Shown: positions 10,496 through 18,324 of the stretch, one piece after another
Position numbering within the stretch: position 1 is the first letter of the stretch
Layout of the letters: every line of letters begins with the position of its first letter
From: Lysinibacillus odysseyi
GTDB lineage: Bacteria; Bacillota; Bacilli; Bacillales_A; Planococcaceae
Assembly (NCBI GenBank): GCA_014595895.1
Contig: JABUKB010000003.1
Span: forward strand, 1 to 64,000
Reading direction: 5' to 3'
Length of the DNA stretch: 64,000 nucleotides
The notes under the pieces: generated by a model
The model's database searches: none
Seen by the model: the letters and a program-made list of their open reading frames with translations, nothing else
What the model was told of the DNA's origin: nothing
Made by a program: the position numbers and the translations under genes

Positions 10496-10718
10496 CTTTC
10501 TTAGAGGGTTATTAAGATAACGGTCAAAAAAGAGAAAAAGAAATTAATATTATGAGAATGTATCAATTATAATAAAATAAATAATTTATATGATTAATAG
10601 TAAGCGCCATGGAAATAAAGCTAAGAACTTCAAGAACCCTAGCCTTTAGCTTCAATTGTTGCATCTTTGTTAATAATCATATGCGTATCGTAGTTGATGG
10701 GCATGTCTACTCAAAAAG
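10496..10718. other. Non-coding tail between thiC and its terminator
   Basis: An AT-rich stretch with no open frame I would defend. It contains a weak inverted repeat (AGCTAAG...CTTTAGCT) near 10619-10652 and nothing else recognisable. Confidence 0.4.
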
Positions 10719-10752
10719 AGGGGAATGAATATGGTACTTTATTCATTCCCCT
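10719..10752 (+). terminator. Intrinsic terminator downstream of thiC
   Basis: A perfect 13-bp stem, AGGGGAATGAATA / TATTCATTCCCCT with a 7-nt loop, is followed by a T-rich run (TTCTTTTTT). It lies between convergent thiC (+) and the repeat protein (-). Confidence 0.85.
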
Positions 10753-10818
10753 TTCTTTTTTATTCAATTCATAGCCTTAAACCTTTATTCTATGACCGAT
10801 TATGCTCCAGAATCTCTC

Positions 10819-12408
10819 TTATTTTAAGAAGCCTAAAAAGCTAGAGAACGAAGCTACTAGGTCTTGATAGTATCCAACTAGTTTATCTTTTAAAGTGATT
10901 TTATCCTTTAAAGAAAGTTGGTCGGATTCCTCTTCAACCCCATCTTGAGTCGTTTGTTCTGGTGTTTCTGTATCAGAAGTTTGTTCTTCATCTTCTACAG
11001 CAACCGGGCTTTCTACATTTTCATCAGCTTCAGTTGATTCATCTGTAGTTGTGTTATCAACTTCTGTTTCTTGCTCTGGTGTTTCTGTATCAGAAGTTTG
11101 TTCTTCGTCTTCTACAGCAACCGGGCTTTCTACACTTTCGTCAGCTTCAGTTGATTCATCTGTAGTTGTGTTATCAACTTCTGTTTCTTGCTCTGGTGTT
11201 TCTGTATCAGAAGATTGCTCTTCATCTTCTACAGCAACTGGACTTTCTACACTTTCATCAGCATCAGTTGATACATCTGTATTATCAACAGAGTCATCTT
11301 GAGATGCATCTTCTTCTAAAGTTGGTGTATTTATTTCATCAGCAGATTCATCGGATACTAGATCAATTGCTGGCACGTTTTCAGATTCTTCAGTTGGTTG
11401 ATCAGAATCTAAATTACTTAAATATTGTTCAATATGGAATTGATAGTATCCAATTAAACTTTGATAGCTATTACCGATAAACTGATAAGCGTCATCTACC
11501 CATGTAAGAGTGATATCTTCATCTGCTGGTACTTCTAGTTCTTCATCTGTTGTACCATCATCTGTCTGATCATCTTCAGCTGCTGGCGCTTCTGGCTCTT
11601 CATCTGTTGTGCCATCGTCTGCTTGATCTTCTTCAGTTGCTGGCGTTTCTGGCTCTTCACCTGTTGTGCCATCGTCTGTCTGATCATCTTCAGCTGCTGG
11701 CGCTTCCGGCTCTTCACCTGTTGTGCCATCGTCTGCTTGATCTTCTTCAGCTGCTGGCGCTTCTGGCTCTTCACCTGTTGTGCCATCGTCTGCTTGATCT
11801 TCTTCAGCTGCTGGCGCTTCCGGCTCTTCACCTGTTGTGCCATCGTCTGCTTGACCTTCTTCAGCTGCTGGTGCTTCCGGCTCTTCATCTACCGGTACTT
11901 CTGGTTCTTCACCTACTGGCGCTTCTGGCTCTTCACCTACTGGCGCTTCCGGTTCTTCACCTACTGGCGCTTCCGGTTCTTCACCTACTGGCGCTTCTGG
12001 TTCTTCACCTACTGGCGCTTCTGGTTCTTCACCTACTGGCGCTTCTGGTTCTTCACCTACTGGCGCTTCTGGTTCTTCACCTACTGGCGCTTCTGGTTCT
12101 TCAACTACTGGCGCTTCTGGTTCTTCAACTACTGCGCTTGGATTTTGTTGAGCTAGAGCGCTAACTAGCTTACCCTTTTCAGGAGATCCTGGTAAACTTT
12201 TTGCCAATGCAGATACTTTCTGACCATGGTTTTTCGCTTGTTCAATAACTTCTGGATTAACACCCTTTGCATCAAGCTCTGCTGCAGAAATAGGCGCACC
12301 AGCAACTAAAAACGTTGCAGCCACCATGGATGTTGACATTACTAGTGGAGCTACTTTCTTCTTTAAATTATTATTTTCTTTCTTAAGGTTCGTTTGTTTT
12401 TTATTCAT
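10819..12408 (-). CDS. Secreted acidic three-tier repeat protein, unknown function
   Basis: A 529-residue protein. A long signal peptide (residues 1 to about 43, basic n-region, cleavage likely after ISA-A) leads into a short region (44-94). Then come ten copies of an 8-residue EEPEAPVG unit (95-174), six copies of a 19-residue unit beginning EEPEAPAAEE (175-288), and a linker rich in aromatic residues (about 295-335, containing LIGYYQFHIEQYL). About 2.6 copies of a 39-residue Asp/Glu/Thr-rich unit (383-485) follow, then a C-terminal tail with LVGYYQDLV and SFLGFLK. There is no LPXTG anchor, SLH, LysM or choline-binding repeat. The protein is extremely acidic and Pro/Glu rich, so it probably forms an extended stalk outside the cell. 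The two GYYQ segments may be amphipathic contacts. Repeat number is likely to vary between strains. A TTAGGAG site precedes the start. I do not recognise a family. Confidence 0.75.
   Translation of the reverse strand: MNKKQTNLKKENNNLKKKVAPLVMSTSMVAATFLVAGAPISAAELDAKGVNPEVIEQAKNHGQKVSALAKSLPGSPEKGKLVSALAQQNPSAVVEEPEAPVVEEPEAPVGEEPEAPVGEEPEAPVGEEPEAPVGEEPEAPVGEEPEAPVGEEPEAPVGEEPEAPVGEEPEVPVDEEPEAPAAEEGQADDGTTGEEPEAPAAEEDQADDGTTGEEPEAPAAEEDQADDGTTGEEPEAPAAEDDQTDDGTTGEEPETPATEEDQADDGTTDEEPEAPAAEDDQTDDGTTDEELEVPADEDITLTWVDDAYQFIGNSYQSLIGYYQFHIEQYLSNLDSDQPTEESENVPAIDLVSDESADEINTPTLEEDASQDDSVDNTDVSTDADESVESPVAVEDEEQSSDTETPEQETEVDNTTTDESTEADESVESPVAVEDEEQTSDTETPEQETEVDNTTTDESTEADENVESPVAVEDEEQTSDTETPEQTTQDGVEEESDQLSLKDKITLKDKLVGYYQDLVASFSSFLGFLK
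10954..11262 (-). repeat. 117-bp tandem repeat, about 2.6 copies, coding
   Basis: The unit encodes 39 residues starting ADESVESPVAVEDEEQ. The copies are nearly identical, with single changes such as S/T and S/N; the third copy is cut after 25 residues. It lies in frame in the repeat protein. Confidence 0.9.
11545..11886 (-). repeat. 57-bp tandem repeat, six copies, coding
   Basis: The unit encodes 19 residues of the form EEPEAPAAEEDQADDGTTG. Copies alternate between DQAD and DQTD versions, suggesting expansion by duplication of pairs. It directly abuts the 24-bp array and shares its EEPEAP opening. Confidence 0.92.
11887..12126 (-). repeat. 24-bp tandem repeat, ten copies, coding
   Basis: Exactly ten units of 24 bp encode EEPEAPVG or close variants (first copy ending VV, last copy PEVPVD). 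Synonymous differences are few, mainly in the Pro and Gly codons, so the array is recently expanded and slippage-prone. Confidence 0.93.
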
Positions 12409-12468
12409 TACTTGATCTCTCCTAATTCGTATTTTTTCTACTGATAGGATGGATTTTTCATAAATTCC

Positions 12469-12580
12469 GGTATTAATCGTTTCGCCTCCTATTACCCTGA
12501 GTAAGATGATTACTCAAAATTTCCGGCAGCACCATCATCTACCTGCCTTGAATATACCAAAGTTTTGTTACTGCTTTGTG
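12469..12580 (-). promoter_or_regulatory. Structured 5' leader of the repeat-protein gene, riboswitch-like
   Basis: The transcript strand can fold as a three-way junction. A closing stem GGTAT (12554-12558) / ATACC (12469-12473) encloses stem GGCAG (12543-12547) / CTGCC (12525-12529) and stem TGAGTAA (12510-12516) / TTACTCA (12498-12504). An upstream CAAAG/CTTTG stem (12558-12577) shares a base with the closing stem, so the two compete. The element ends about 60 nt before the start codon, with no terminator after it. It matches no riboswitch class I know. Base pairing is seen; function is inferred. Confidence 0.4.
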
Positions 12581-12581
12581 T

Positions 12582-12977
12582 TACTCTGATTAAAGAAAAT
12601 GACGCTTCCCTTACGTATGTAGAGAATTTTGCAACAATTGAAATATGATATAAAGCCCAAAACCCACTTCATTCTCAAAAAGCAATTGTGGTTTCCTCTT
12701 TGTCCCCTCTGATCTTTCAGAGTTTTCCCGCATTATATAATTTGAATAAAATAGTCCGATTTTTGTTTTACAAATAAAACTAGAAAGTAAAGATTATCTA
12801 AACAATATAACGATTTTTCAATGCACGTTTCTATTCCATTATCTGAGTATGTGCCTGCACTGCCTTGGTTTTGTATCTGTTTTCCTCAAAAAATAGCTTT
12901 ATTATCCCGTAATATTTGTAACCGCGAGACAAAGCTTTGTTACATTGAATTCATAAAACTTGATAAAGAGCCATTAG
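12582..12977. other. Non-coding AT-rich stretch upstream of the repeat protein
   Basis: No convincing gene is seen. The minus strand around 12600-12660 presumably holds the promoter of the repeat-protein leader (a TTGCAA is visible near 12632), but I cannot place a clear -10. Confidence 0.4.
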
Positions 12978-13023
12978 AAAAAGCGTGCTTTGAGATAAAG
13001 ATTCATCAAAACACGCTTTTTTT
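12978..13023. terminator. Bidirectional terminator-like hairpin
   Basis: The stem AAAAAGCGTG-TTTGA / TCAAA-ACGCTTTTT has T-runs on both strands. No gene ends immediately next to it on either side, so it probably insulates the repeat-protein promoter from the fbp operon. Confidence 0.6.
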
Positions 13024-13087
13024 ATAATCAAGTGCACTTTCCTTCTATAAAAGTTTGAGAATTTCTATAATCCTTGCCCAAATAAAA

Positions 13088-13113
13088 AAATACCTAACTG
13101 TTCATTAGGTATT
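13088..13113 (-). terminator. Intrinsic terminator of the fbp operon
   Basis: The stem AAATACCTAA / TTAGGTATTT is followed on the minus strand by a run of T residues, 31 nt after the stop of the ATPase gene. Confidence 0.85.
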
Positions 13114-13143
13114 TCTAGCGTAGTGAAAATTCACAGGACAGTA

Positions 13144-13827
13144 TTATGTTTGAAGACTATATCTATAGGCATTATCCATAGTATTCTTAGAACTGAGCAC
13201 TACACTCCGATTGCATATTGCTTCCACATCATTTCGATCATGCGTTACCATAATGCAAGTCATGTCGGCATTATTCAAAATTACTCCAAGTTCTTCCCGA
13301 ATCGTTTCTCTTAAATCCGCATCTAGGTTACTAAATGGTTCATCCATTAGCAATAGGCTAGGTTTAGGTGCAAGAGCCCTTGCAAGCGCAACCCTTTGCT
13401 GCTGTCCTCCACTCAATTCATGTGGATATCGATTTTCAAACCCCTCTAATTGAACAAGCTCTAACATCTCATCCACACGTTGCTTTCTTTGGCTACGGGG
13501 CATACGAGATAATCCGAAAAGTATATTATTTTTCACGGTCATATGAGGGAAAAGAGCATAGTCCTGGAATACCATACCTACGCCCCGTTCTTCCGGGTGA
13601 AGGTAAACATGATCATTTACAACAGTTGTTCCTGAAACCTTTATGGTGCCTTTCAATGGCATTTCTAAACCAGAAATCAATCGAAGCAATGTACTTTTGC
13701 CGCTCCCACTCTGTCCTAAAATCCCTATAATTTCACCCTTTTCCATTGAAAGAGAAAAATCATTAATGACCGGTTCTTCCTTCTTTACATAGGAATAAGT
13801 AAGTCCTTCAATTTCCAAGATACTCAT
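13144..13827 (-). CDS. fbpC: Fe(III) ABC importer, ATP-binding protein FbpC (short form)
   Basis: A 227-residue ABC ATPase with Walker A GQSGSGKST, Q-loop VFQDYALFPHMTV, signature LSGGQQQR, Walker B LLLMDEPFSNLD and switch MVTHDRND. This is the ferric/spermidine/sulfate (CUT1-like) subfamily. Most FbpC proteins run to about 350 residues with a C-terminal regulatory domain; this one stops soon after the ATPase core. It energises import of ferric iron delivered by FbpA through FbpB. Its start overlaps the fbpB stop by 1 bp, and the Fur box at the head of the operon fixes iron as the likely cargo. Confidence 0.85.
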   Translation of the reverse strand: MSILEIEGLTYSYVKKEEPVINDFSLSMEKGEIIGILGQSGSGKSTLLRLISGLEMPLKGTIKVSGTTVVNDHVYLHPEERGVGMVFQDYALFPHMTVKNNILFGLSRMPRSQRKQRVDEMLELVQLEGFENRYPHELSGGQQQRVALARALAPKPSLLLMDEPFSNLDADLRETIREELGVILNNADMTCIMVTHDRNDVEAICNRSVVLSSKNTMDNAYRYSLQT

Positions 13828-15479
13828 TATTTGCCCCTCCTACCTAACACTTGTATGATTACTAAAGATAAAATACTAAGTCCAATAATTAAAAGCGAGG
13901 GAATGGACGCCTCATAAATTTGCTCATCATTTGCATATTGATATGTTTTCGTTGCGAGCGTTTCAAAATTAAAAGGTCTTAGCAATAACGCCAATGGCAG
14001 CTCCTTGCATATTTCAACAAACGTCAATACAAAACCGCTAATTAAAGCCCCTTTCAGTAAAGGCAACTCAACTTTAAAAAATGTTTTCGTAACGCCTAAG
14101 CCAAGCATTCTCGAAGCTTCCGTATATTTCGTTCCTATTTTCTCATAACCTACCTCAATGGCATTAAATCCTGTCGCCATAAAACGTATGAAATAACCTA
14201 CTACCAGCATGATTAAAGATAAACTCAGAATGAGCGGTGCTTCCCCCAGCCCCATACTCTTGTATAAAGGTGCAAGCCATTGGTCCATCGAAATAAAGAT
14301 AGCCAGTACCCCAATCGCGATAATAGGTCCTGGAATGGAATAGCCTGAAGTCATGACTTTAGAGAGTGCAAAAGAAAATGCTGATTGCTTACGGCAAACA
14401 TTCGCCACAATGACAGAAAATATAAGAATGAGTATTGTAGCGATAGCCGACAGATACACGGTTTGATTAATCAAAGCAATAAACGACAGATCCCAAACTT
14501 TACCGAAAGTCATTTTTGCCCAGGCAATCAGCTGTATGAATGGAATAAGGAAACTGATTAGAAATACAATCCCGCAGTACATAAAAGCACCTATTGCTTT
14601 CATTCCTTTCAGCTTAACAGGAACTAGCGGTCTCGATTTATTGCTCATATGATAACGTCTTCCCTGCCTTAGAAACTTTTCCAAGAAGAAGATGCCCATA
14701 ATGATAACCATTAGCCAAGCAGCGAGCCTCATAGCGGAATTCACATCATACATCCCGAACCATGTCTGAAAAATAGCTGTTGAAATCGTATGAATACCTA
14801 ACAGACTCGTTACACCATAGTCGCCCAACACCTCAAATATGACTAAAACAGTTCCTCCCACTATAGCTGGCCTTGCAAGAGGAAGTACCACTTTAAAAAA
14901 TATAGTGATTGGTTTCTGACCTAGCAGCCTTGCATTTTCTATGTAGGATGTACTTTGGCTTTCGAGAAATGCTTTGGTAATCATATAAACATAAGGGAAT
15001 AAAAACATAGTAAAAATAAAAACGGCTCCCTTGATGCCGGAAATAGCAAATAAATCTAAATTGATTTGATAATCATATTGATTCCTCAAGGTCGATTGGA
15101 TGACACCTGTATAGCCTAACATCGTTCGATACGTATACGCTGCAATAAAAGTTGGGATGGAAAGCGGCAATAATAATCCAAGGCGGAAAAACTTCCTAAG
15201 CGGAAAATCATACGCAGCAACAATCCAAGCCAAACTTACACCGAGAAAAGCAGTAAAAACACCCGTAAGCAACACCAGCAAGATTGTGTTTATTACATAA
15301 TTGCCTAGCAAGTACTGACGTATATGGAACCAGTTTTCATTGGGTTCCTGAAGCAGAGTCGAGAAAATAAAAAGGATAGGCAGTAGAATGACTACTGCCC
15401 CAATGAAACTGATTATCCACCAGCTATTAAGTTCTTTTTTCAGATTTCGCTTAATTACACCTGGTTTCATTACTTCCAA
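13827..15479 (-). CDS. fbpB: Fe(III) ABC importer, duplicated permease FbpB
   Basis: A 550-residue membrane protein with about twelve helices arranged as two tandem permease halves (residues about 55-270 and 335-540). Each half carries an EAA loop (ENARLLGQKPITIFFKVVLP and EASRMLGLGVTKTFFKVELP) that docks with the ATPase. That is the FbpB/SfuB arrangement for ferric iron. It overlaps the fbpA stop by 10 bp and touches fbpC, so the three are one transcriptional unit. The methionine at residue 4 is an alternative start. Confidence 0.9.
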   Translation of the reverse strand: MEVMKPGVIKRNLKKELNSWWIISFIGAVVILLPILFIFSTLLQEPNENWFHIRQYLLGNYVINTILLVLLTGVFTAFLGVSLAWIVAAYDFPLRKFFRLGLLLPLSIPTFIAAYTYRTMLGYTGVIQSTLRNQYDYQINLDLFAISGIKGAVFIFTMFLFPYVYMITKAFLESQSTSYIENARLLGQKPITIFFKVVLPLARPAIVGGTVLVIFEVLGDYGVTSLLGIHTISTAIFQTWFGMYDVNSAMRLAAWLMVIIMGIFFLEKFLRQGRRYHMSNKSRPLVPVKLKGMKAIGAFMYCGIVFLISFLIPFIQLIAWAKMTFGKVWDLSFIALINQTVYLSAIATILILIFSVIVANVCRKQSAFSFALSKVMTSGYSIPGPIIAIGVLAIFISMDQWLAPLYKSMGLGEAPLILSLSLIMLVVGYFIRFMATGFNAIEVGYEKIGTKYTEASRMLGLGVTKTFFKVELPLLKGALISGFVLTFVEICKELPLALLLRPFNFETLATKTYQYANDEQIYEASIPSLLIIGLSILSLVIIQVLGRRGK

Positions 15480-16552
15480 CCTGTTTTATTAAAGATTTCG
15501 ATTGCCTTTTTGTTATGCTCCCCTAAAGTATCGAAATTCAATTCTTGCATTTTAAATTCTCCCCAGCTCTCTAACAAATCCGCTTTCTTTGCCTCTGGGT
15601 TAACAGGGTACTCATAGTTATTAGCCGATAAGAATTCTTGAGCTTCAACGCTTGTTACATACTCGATTAGCTTAGTAGCGTTTTCTTTATTTTTACTATG
15701 CTTTGTTAAACCAATTCCACTGATATTTACATGTGTACCGGTAGTTTCTTGATTCGGGAAAAAGACGCCAAGATTTTCGGCAACCTTTACTTCTTCTGGA
15801 TCTTCCGAATTTGCAAGCAGACCAACATAGTACGTATTCATGATCGCAACATCGCCTGTACCTGCAGCAATCGCTTTCGCTTGATCACGATCTCCTCCAT
15901 CCGGCTGGCGAGCGAAATTATTTACCATCCCTTGAGCCCATTTCTCTGCTTCCGCTTCACCGTTTAATTCAATGAAAGAAGCAAGTAAAGATTGGTTATA
16001 TAAACTTGTTGAAGAGCGCACTAATAATCTGCCCTTCCATTTTTCATTCGTTAAGTCCTCATATGTAGATAATTCCTCAGGTGATACTCTTTCTTTAGAG
16101 TAAGCGATAACACGTGCTCTTGTTGCTAGCCCAATCCAGTTATTATCAGCATCACGTAGGTTCTCTGGTACATTTTTATCAATTGTCTCTGAAGTAACTG
16201 GTTGGAAAATATCGTTCTGCTTAGCATGCGCTAACACTCCGCCATCTACAGTTACAAATAAATCTGCTTGTGTACTTTCACCTTCGCGTTTTAACCTTTC
16301 AATCAGTTCTTCCGCTTCCCCTTTTACAACATTTACCTTAATACCTGTTTCTTCTGTGAATTTCTCATAAATCGCTTCATCAGCTTCATAATGTCTTGCA
16401 GTGTAAATATTCACTTCTTGGCTTTCAGCTTTTTCAGGAGCTGCTGTTTTCTCGTCAGATTTTGCATTTTCATTGCTACCGCTACACCCTGCTAATCCAA
16501 TTGCTAAAGCAGCACTGACAAGAAAAGGTTTAAATAACTTTGGAAATTTCAT
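15470..16552 (-). CDS. fbpA: Fe(III)-binding lipoprotein FbpA
   Basis: A 360-residue substrate-binding lipoprotein with lipobox LAGC (Cys at about residue 23) and a low-complexity tether rich in Glu/Lys/Ser. The mature fold starts VNIYTARHYEADEAIYEKF, typical of class-C ferric-binding proteins such as FutA/FbpA. Tyr residues suited to iron coordination occur late in the protein (MNTYYVGLL). It captures ferric iron outside the membrane and passes it to FbpB. It is first in the operon, behind a perfect Fur box. Confidence 0.9.
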   Translation of the reverse strand: MKFPKLFKPFLVSAALAIGLAGCSGSNENAKSDEKTAAPEKAESQEVNIYTARHYEADEAIYEKFTEETGIKVNVVKGEAEELIERLKREGESTQADLFVTVDGGVLAHAKQNDIFQPVTSETIDKNVPENLRDADNNWIGLATRARVIAYSKERVSPEELSTYEDLTNEKWKGRLLVRSSTSLYNQSLLASFIELNGEAEAEKWAQGMVNNFARQPDGGDRDQAKAIAAGTGDVAIMNTYYVGLLANSEDPEEVKVAENLGVFFPNQETTGTHVNISGIGLTKHSKNKENATKLIEYVTSVEAQEFLSANNYEYPVNPEAKKADLLESWGEFKMQELNFDTLGEHNKKAIEIFNKTGWK

Positions 16553-16580
16553 TTTACTTCTATACCCCTTTACTATAATT

Positions 16581-16619
16581 TCATTATTGAGTAAATAATG
16601 ATGTTGATAATCATTATCA
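16581..16619 (-). promoter_or_regulatory. Fur box and adjacent dyad upstream of fbpA
   Basis: TGATAATCATTATCA (16605-16619) is an exact match to the 7-1-7 Fur consensus of Bacillus. A second dyad, TCATTATT-gagta-AATAATGA (16581-16601), lies 3 bp closer to the gene. Iron-bound Fur should repress the fbpABC operon. The second dyad could be an additional Fur contact or a leader hairpin. Confidence 0.88.
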
Positions 16620-16753
16620 GTTGTCTAAAGTAATTTTACTTCTATCTTTATTGATATGTCAACAAGTATTTTTTCTTTTTTAACAAGTGGGAAACTTTAT
16701 TTTTATAGAGTAAGATGTAGTCTATTGAAAATTTCTGTCCACCTTAATAAAGA

Positions 16754-16783
16754 AAAATCCTGTGTAGGTAAACACAGGATTTT
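16754..16783 (-). terminator. Terminator of the glycerate kinase / DASS operon
   Basis: The stem AAAATCCTGTGT / ACACAGGATTTT is followed on the minus strand by TTTCTTTATT. It sits 88 nt after the transporter stop. Confidence 0.85.
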
Positions 16784-16871
16784 AACGAAACTTTTTTCGT
16801 TATTATAAGGAATTAGCCTATAGAAGAAGTTTACATTCTCTTCTCCAACAGAAATCATTTTCCCTTAAGAT

Positions 16872-18323
16872 TTATAAATGCATTCCCGTCCACTGCCAAT
16901 AAGAAAAATAGAATAGCATCATGACTAGTATATAAAGAGGCATTAATATAGCGCTCACCTTTAATAAGCTACTAGCATCGTATGAAACTTCTCCTTCCTC
17001 ATAAAAGAAAAGTAACGCTTTAGAGCTGACAGGAACCGTCACACAATAATTCATACCTATTAAACTTAAAAAAACAACTGTCGAAGGATTCACTCCTATT
17101 GTTTCACTGAATAATAACAAACCTGGAATAAAGACAATTGCACGTGTTGTGTGTGATGTAATATACAAGTGGCTTGTCACCGTTACGAGCAAGATTATCA
17201 AAACAATGAGCCAGTCTGGAGCACCTATAAACAAATGCAGAACATCTAGCATTTCTTTTTCAATCCATTTCACTATACCTGTATCTACCAGCACTTTTCC
17301 CAGTGCCGTTGCTGCCGCAACAAATACAATCAAATTCCAGGATACTGCATTCATTCCTTGTTTCCAACTAATGATTCCATAATGCGGCATCATGAACAAA
17401 ATGGCGCCTACCATCGTAATAAACGCTATATCATAACCATGTATGCTTTCTGTCACCCACCCTGCAATTAAAAACAACATTAATAGCAGTGTCTTTTTTT
17501 CTTCTCTGTTCATTTGTTTTTTACACATAATTTTTTCTTCATTTTTTACATTTTCGATTTTCTTTGCTCCATCTCTTGGCCATAGCATCCACCTTATTAC
17601 AAAAAGAGAAAGAAAGGTCACCATAAGGGCGAATGGTACTCCCCATATCAACCATTGCATATAGGAAATGGATTGATTAACCGTACTTTCAAGCAAACCG
17701 ATTCCAATTAAATGAGAGCCTGCACCGATTAAAGTAGCTGACGTACTCATTAATATAATCACGGGTGCTAAAATAGCCAAAACACTTTGTTCTTTAGTCG
17801 AGAATTTTTGGCTAAGTTGATTCATAATTGGCATTGATAATGCTGCTCGGCCCGAAGTTGAAGGAATAAAAAATACGGAAGCAAATAAAACGGAACTTAA
17901 TCCAAGAAGCAAATTGCCCTTTTTATTAGACTGACTCAATATTGAATTAGTTAAACGTTCTGCCAACCCCGACCTTTTCACTGCTTCCCCAATGATAAAT
18001 GAACCGATCATTAGCCATACTACTTCCTCAGAAAGTGACTGGTATAATAGCTCCGGTTCTCCCGCATTCATACTGACTATGAACGCAATGAGTGCAATGG
18101 CTACAAATCCAGCTGGTATTTTAGTGGTGATCCATAATGTCATTGCTGATAAAAAGGCAAATAAGGATACCTTTGCACGGTAGTCTAAGTCATCAATCAA
18201 GAAGGTGAAGATCAAGATTAGAATGTGTATACTTATAATTACTAATGACTTAATGGGTACTGGTTTTGTCCTTACTTTGATTGGATTGCGTTCTTCGCGT
18301 TGTTTCTTCATTCTCCTTATCAT
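16872..18323 (-). CDS. SLC13/DASS-family anion:Na+ symporter
   Basis: A 483-residue protein with about 12 hydrophobic segments, of the divalent anion:sodium symporter / ArsB-NhaD superfamily. Paired Ser/Thr-rich hairpin motifs are visible (FIPSTSGRAALSMP near residue 150 and YCVTVPVSSKALLF near residue 430), the usual substrate and sodium sites. Family substrates are di- and tricarboxylates, sulfate and related acids. The start is only 1 nt after the stop of the glycerate kinase gene, so the pair is translationally linked. The substrate is therefore likely a C3/C4 acid that yields glycerate, such as glycerate or tartronate; this is inferred. An internal Met at residue 5 follows AAGGAG too closely to be preferred. 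Confidence 0.8.
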   Translation of the reverse strand: MIRRMKKQREERNPIKVRTKPVPIKSLVIISIHILILIFTFLIDDLDYRAKVSLFAFLSAMTLWITTKIPAGFVAIALIAFIVSMNAGEPELLYQSLSEEVVWLMIGSFIIGEAVKRSGLAERLTNSILSQSNKKGNLLLGLSSVLFASVFFIPSTSGRAALSMPIMNQLSQKFSTKEQSVLAILAPVIILMSTSATLIGAGSHLIGIGLLESTVNQSISYMQWLIWGVPFALMVTFLSLFVIRWMLWPRDGAKKIENVKNEEKIMCKKQMNREEKKTLLLMLFLIAGWVTESIHGYDIAFITMVGAILFMMPHYGIISWKQGMNAVSWNLIVFVAAATALGKVLVDTGIVKWIEKEMLDVLHLFIGAPDWLIVLIILLVTVTSHLYITSHTTRAIVFIPGLLLFSETIGVNPSTVVFLSLIGMNYCVTVPVSSKALLFFYEEGEVSYDASSLLKVSAILMPLYILVMMLFYFSYWQWTGMHL

Positions 18324-18324
18324 T

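Noticed and set aside
11535-11888. 117-codon Lys/Gln-rich frame on the minus strand
   Set aside because: Alternative frame of the 57-bp repeat array inside the repeat protein, with no start signal.
11887-12126. Regular repeats that might suggest a CRISPR array
   Set aside because: Units are directly adjacent with no unique spacers and encode an in-frame peptide repeat.
11550-12164. Long plus-strand frames rich in Leu/His or Phe/Cys/Trp
   Set aside because: They are the reverse complement of the tandem coding repeats; repeat periodicity in multiples of three keeps all frames open.
12525-12547. Resemblance of GGTAGATGAT in the repeat-protein leader to the THF riboswitch core
   Set aside because: Only a short string matches; the remaining conserved THF riboswitch segments are absent.
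12821-13027. 68-codon plus-strand frame
   Set aside because: No ribosome site, and it ends inside a terminator hairpin.
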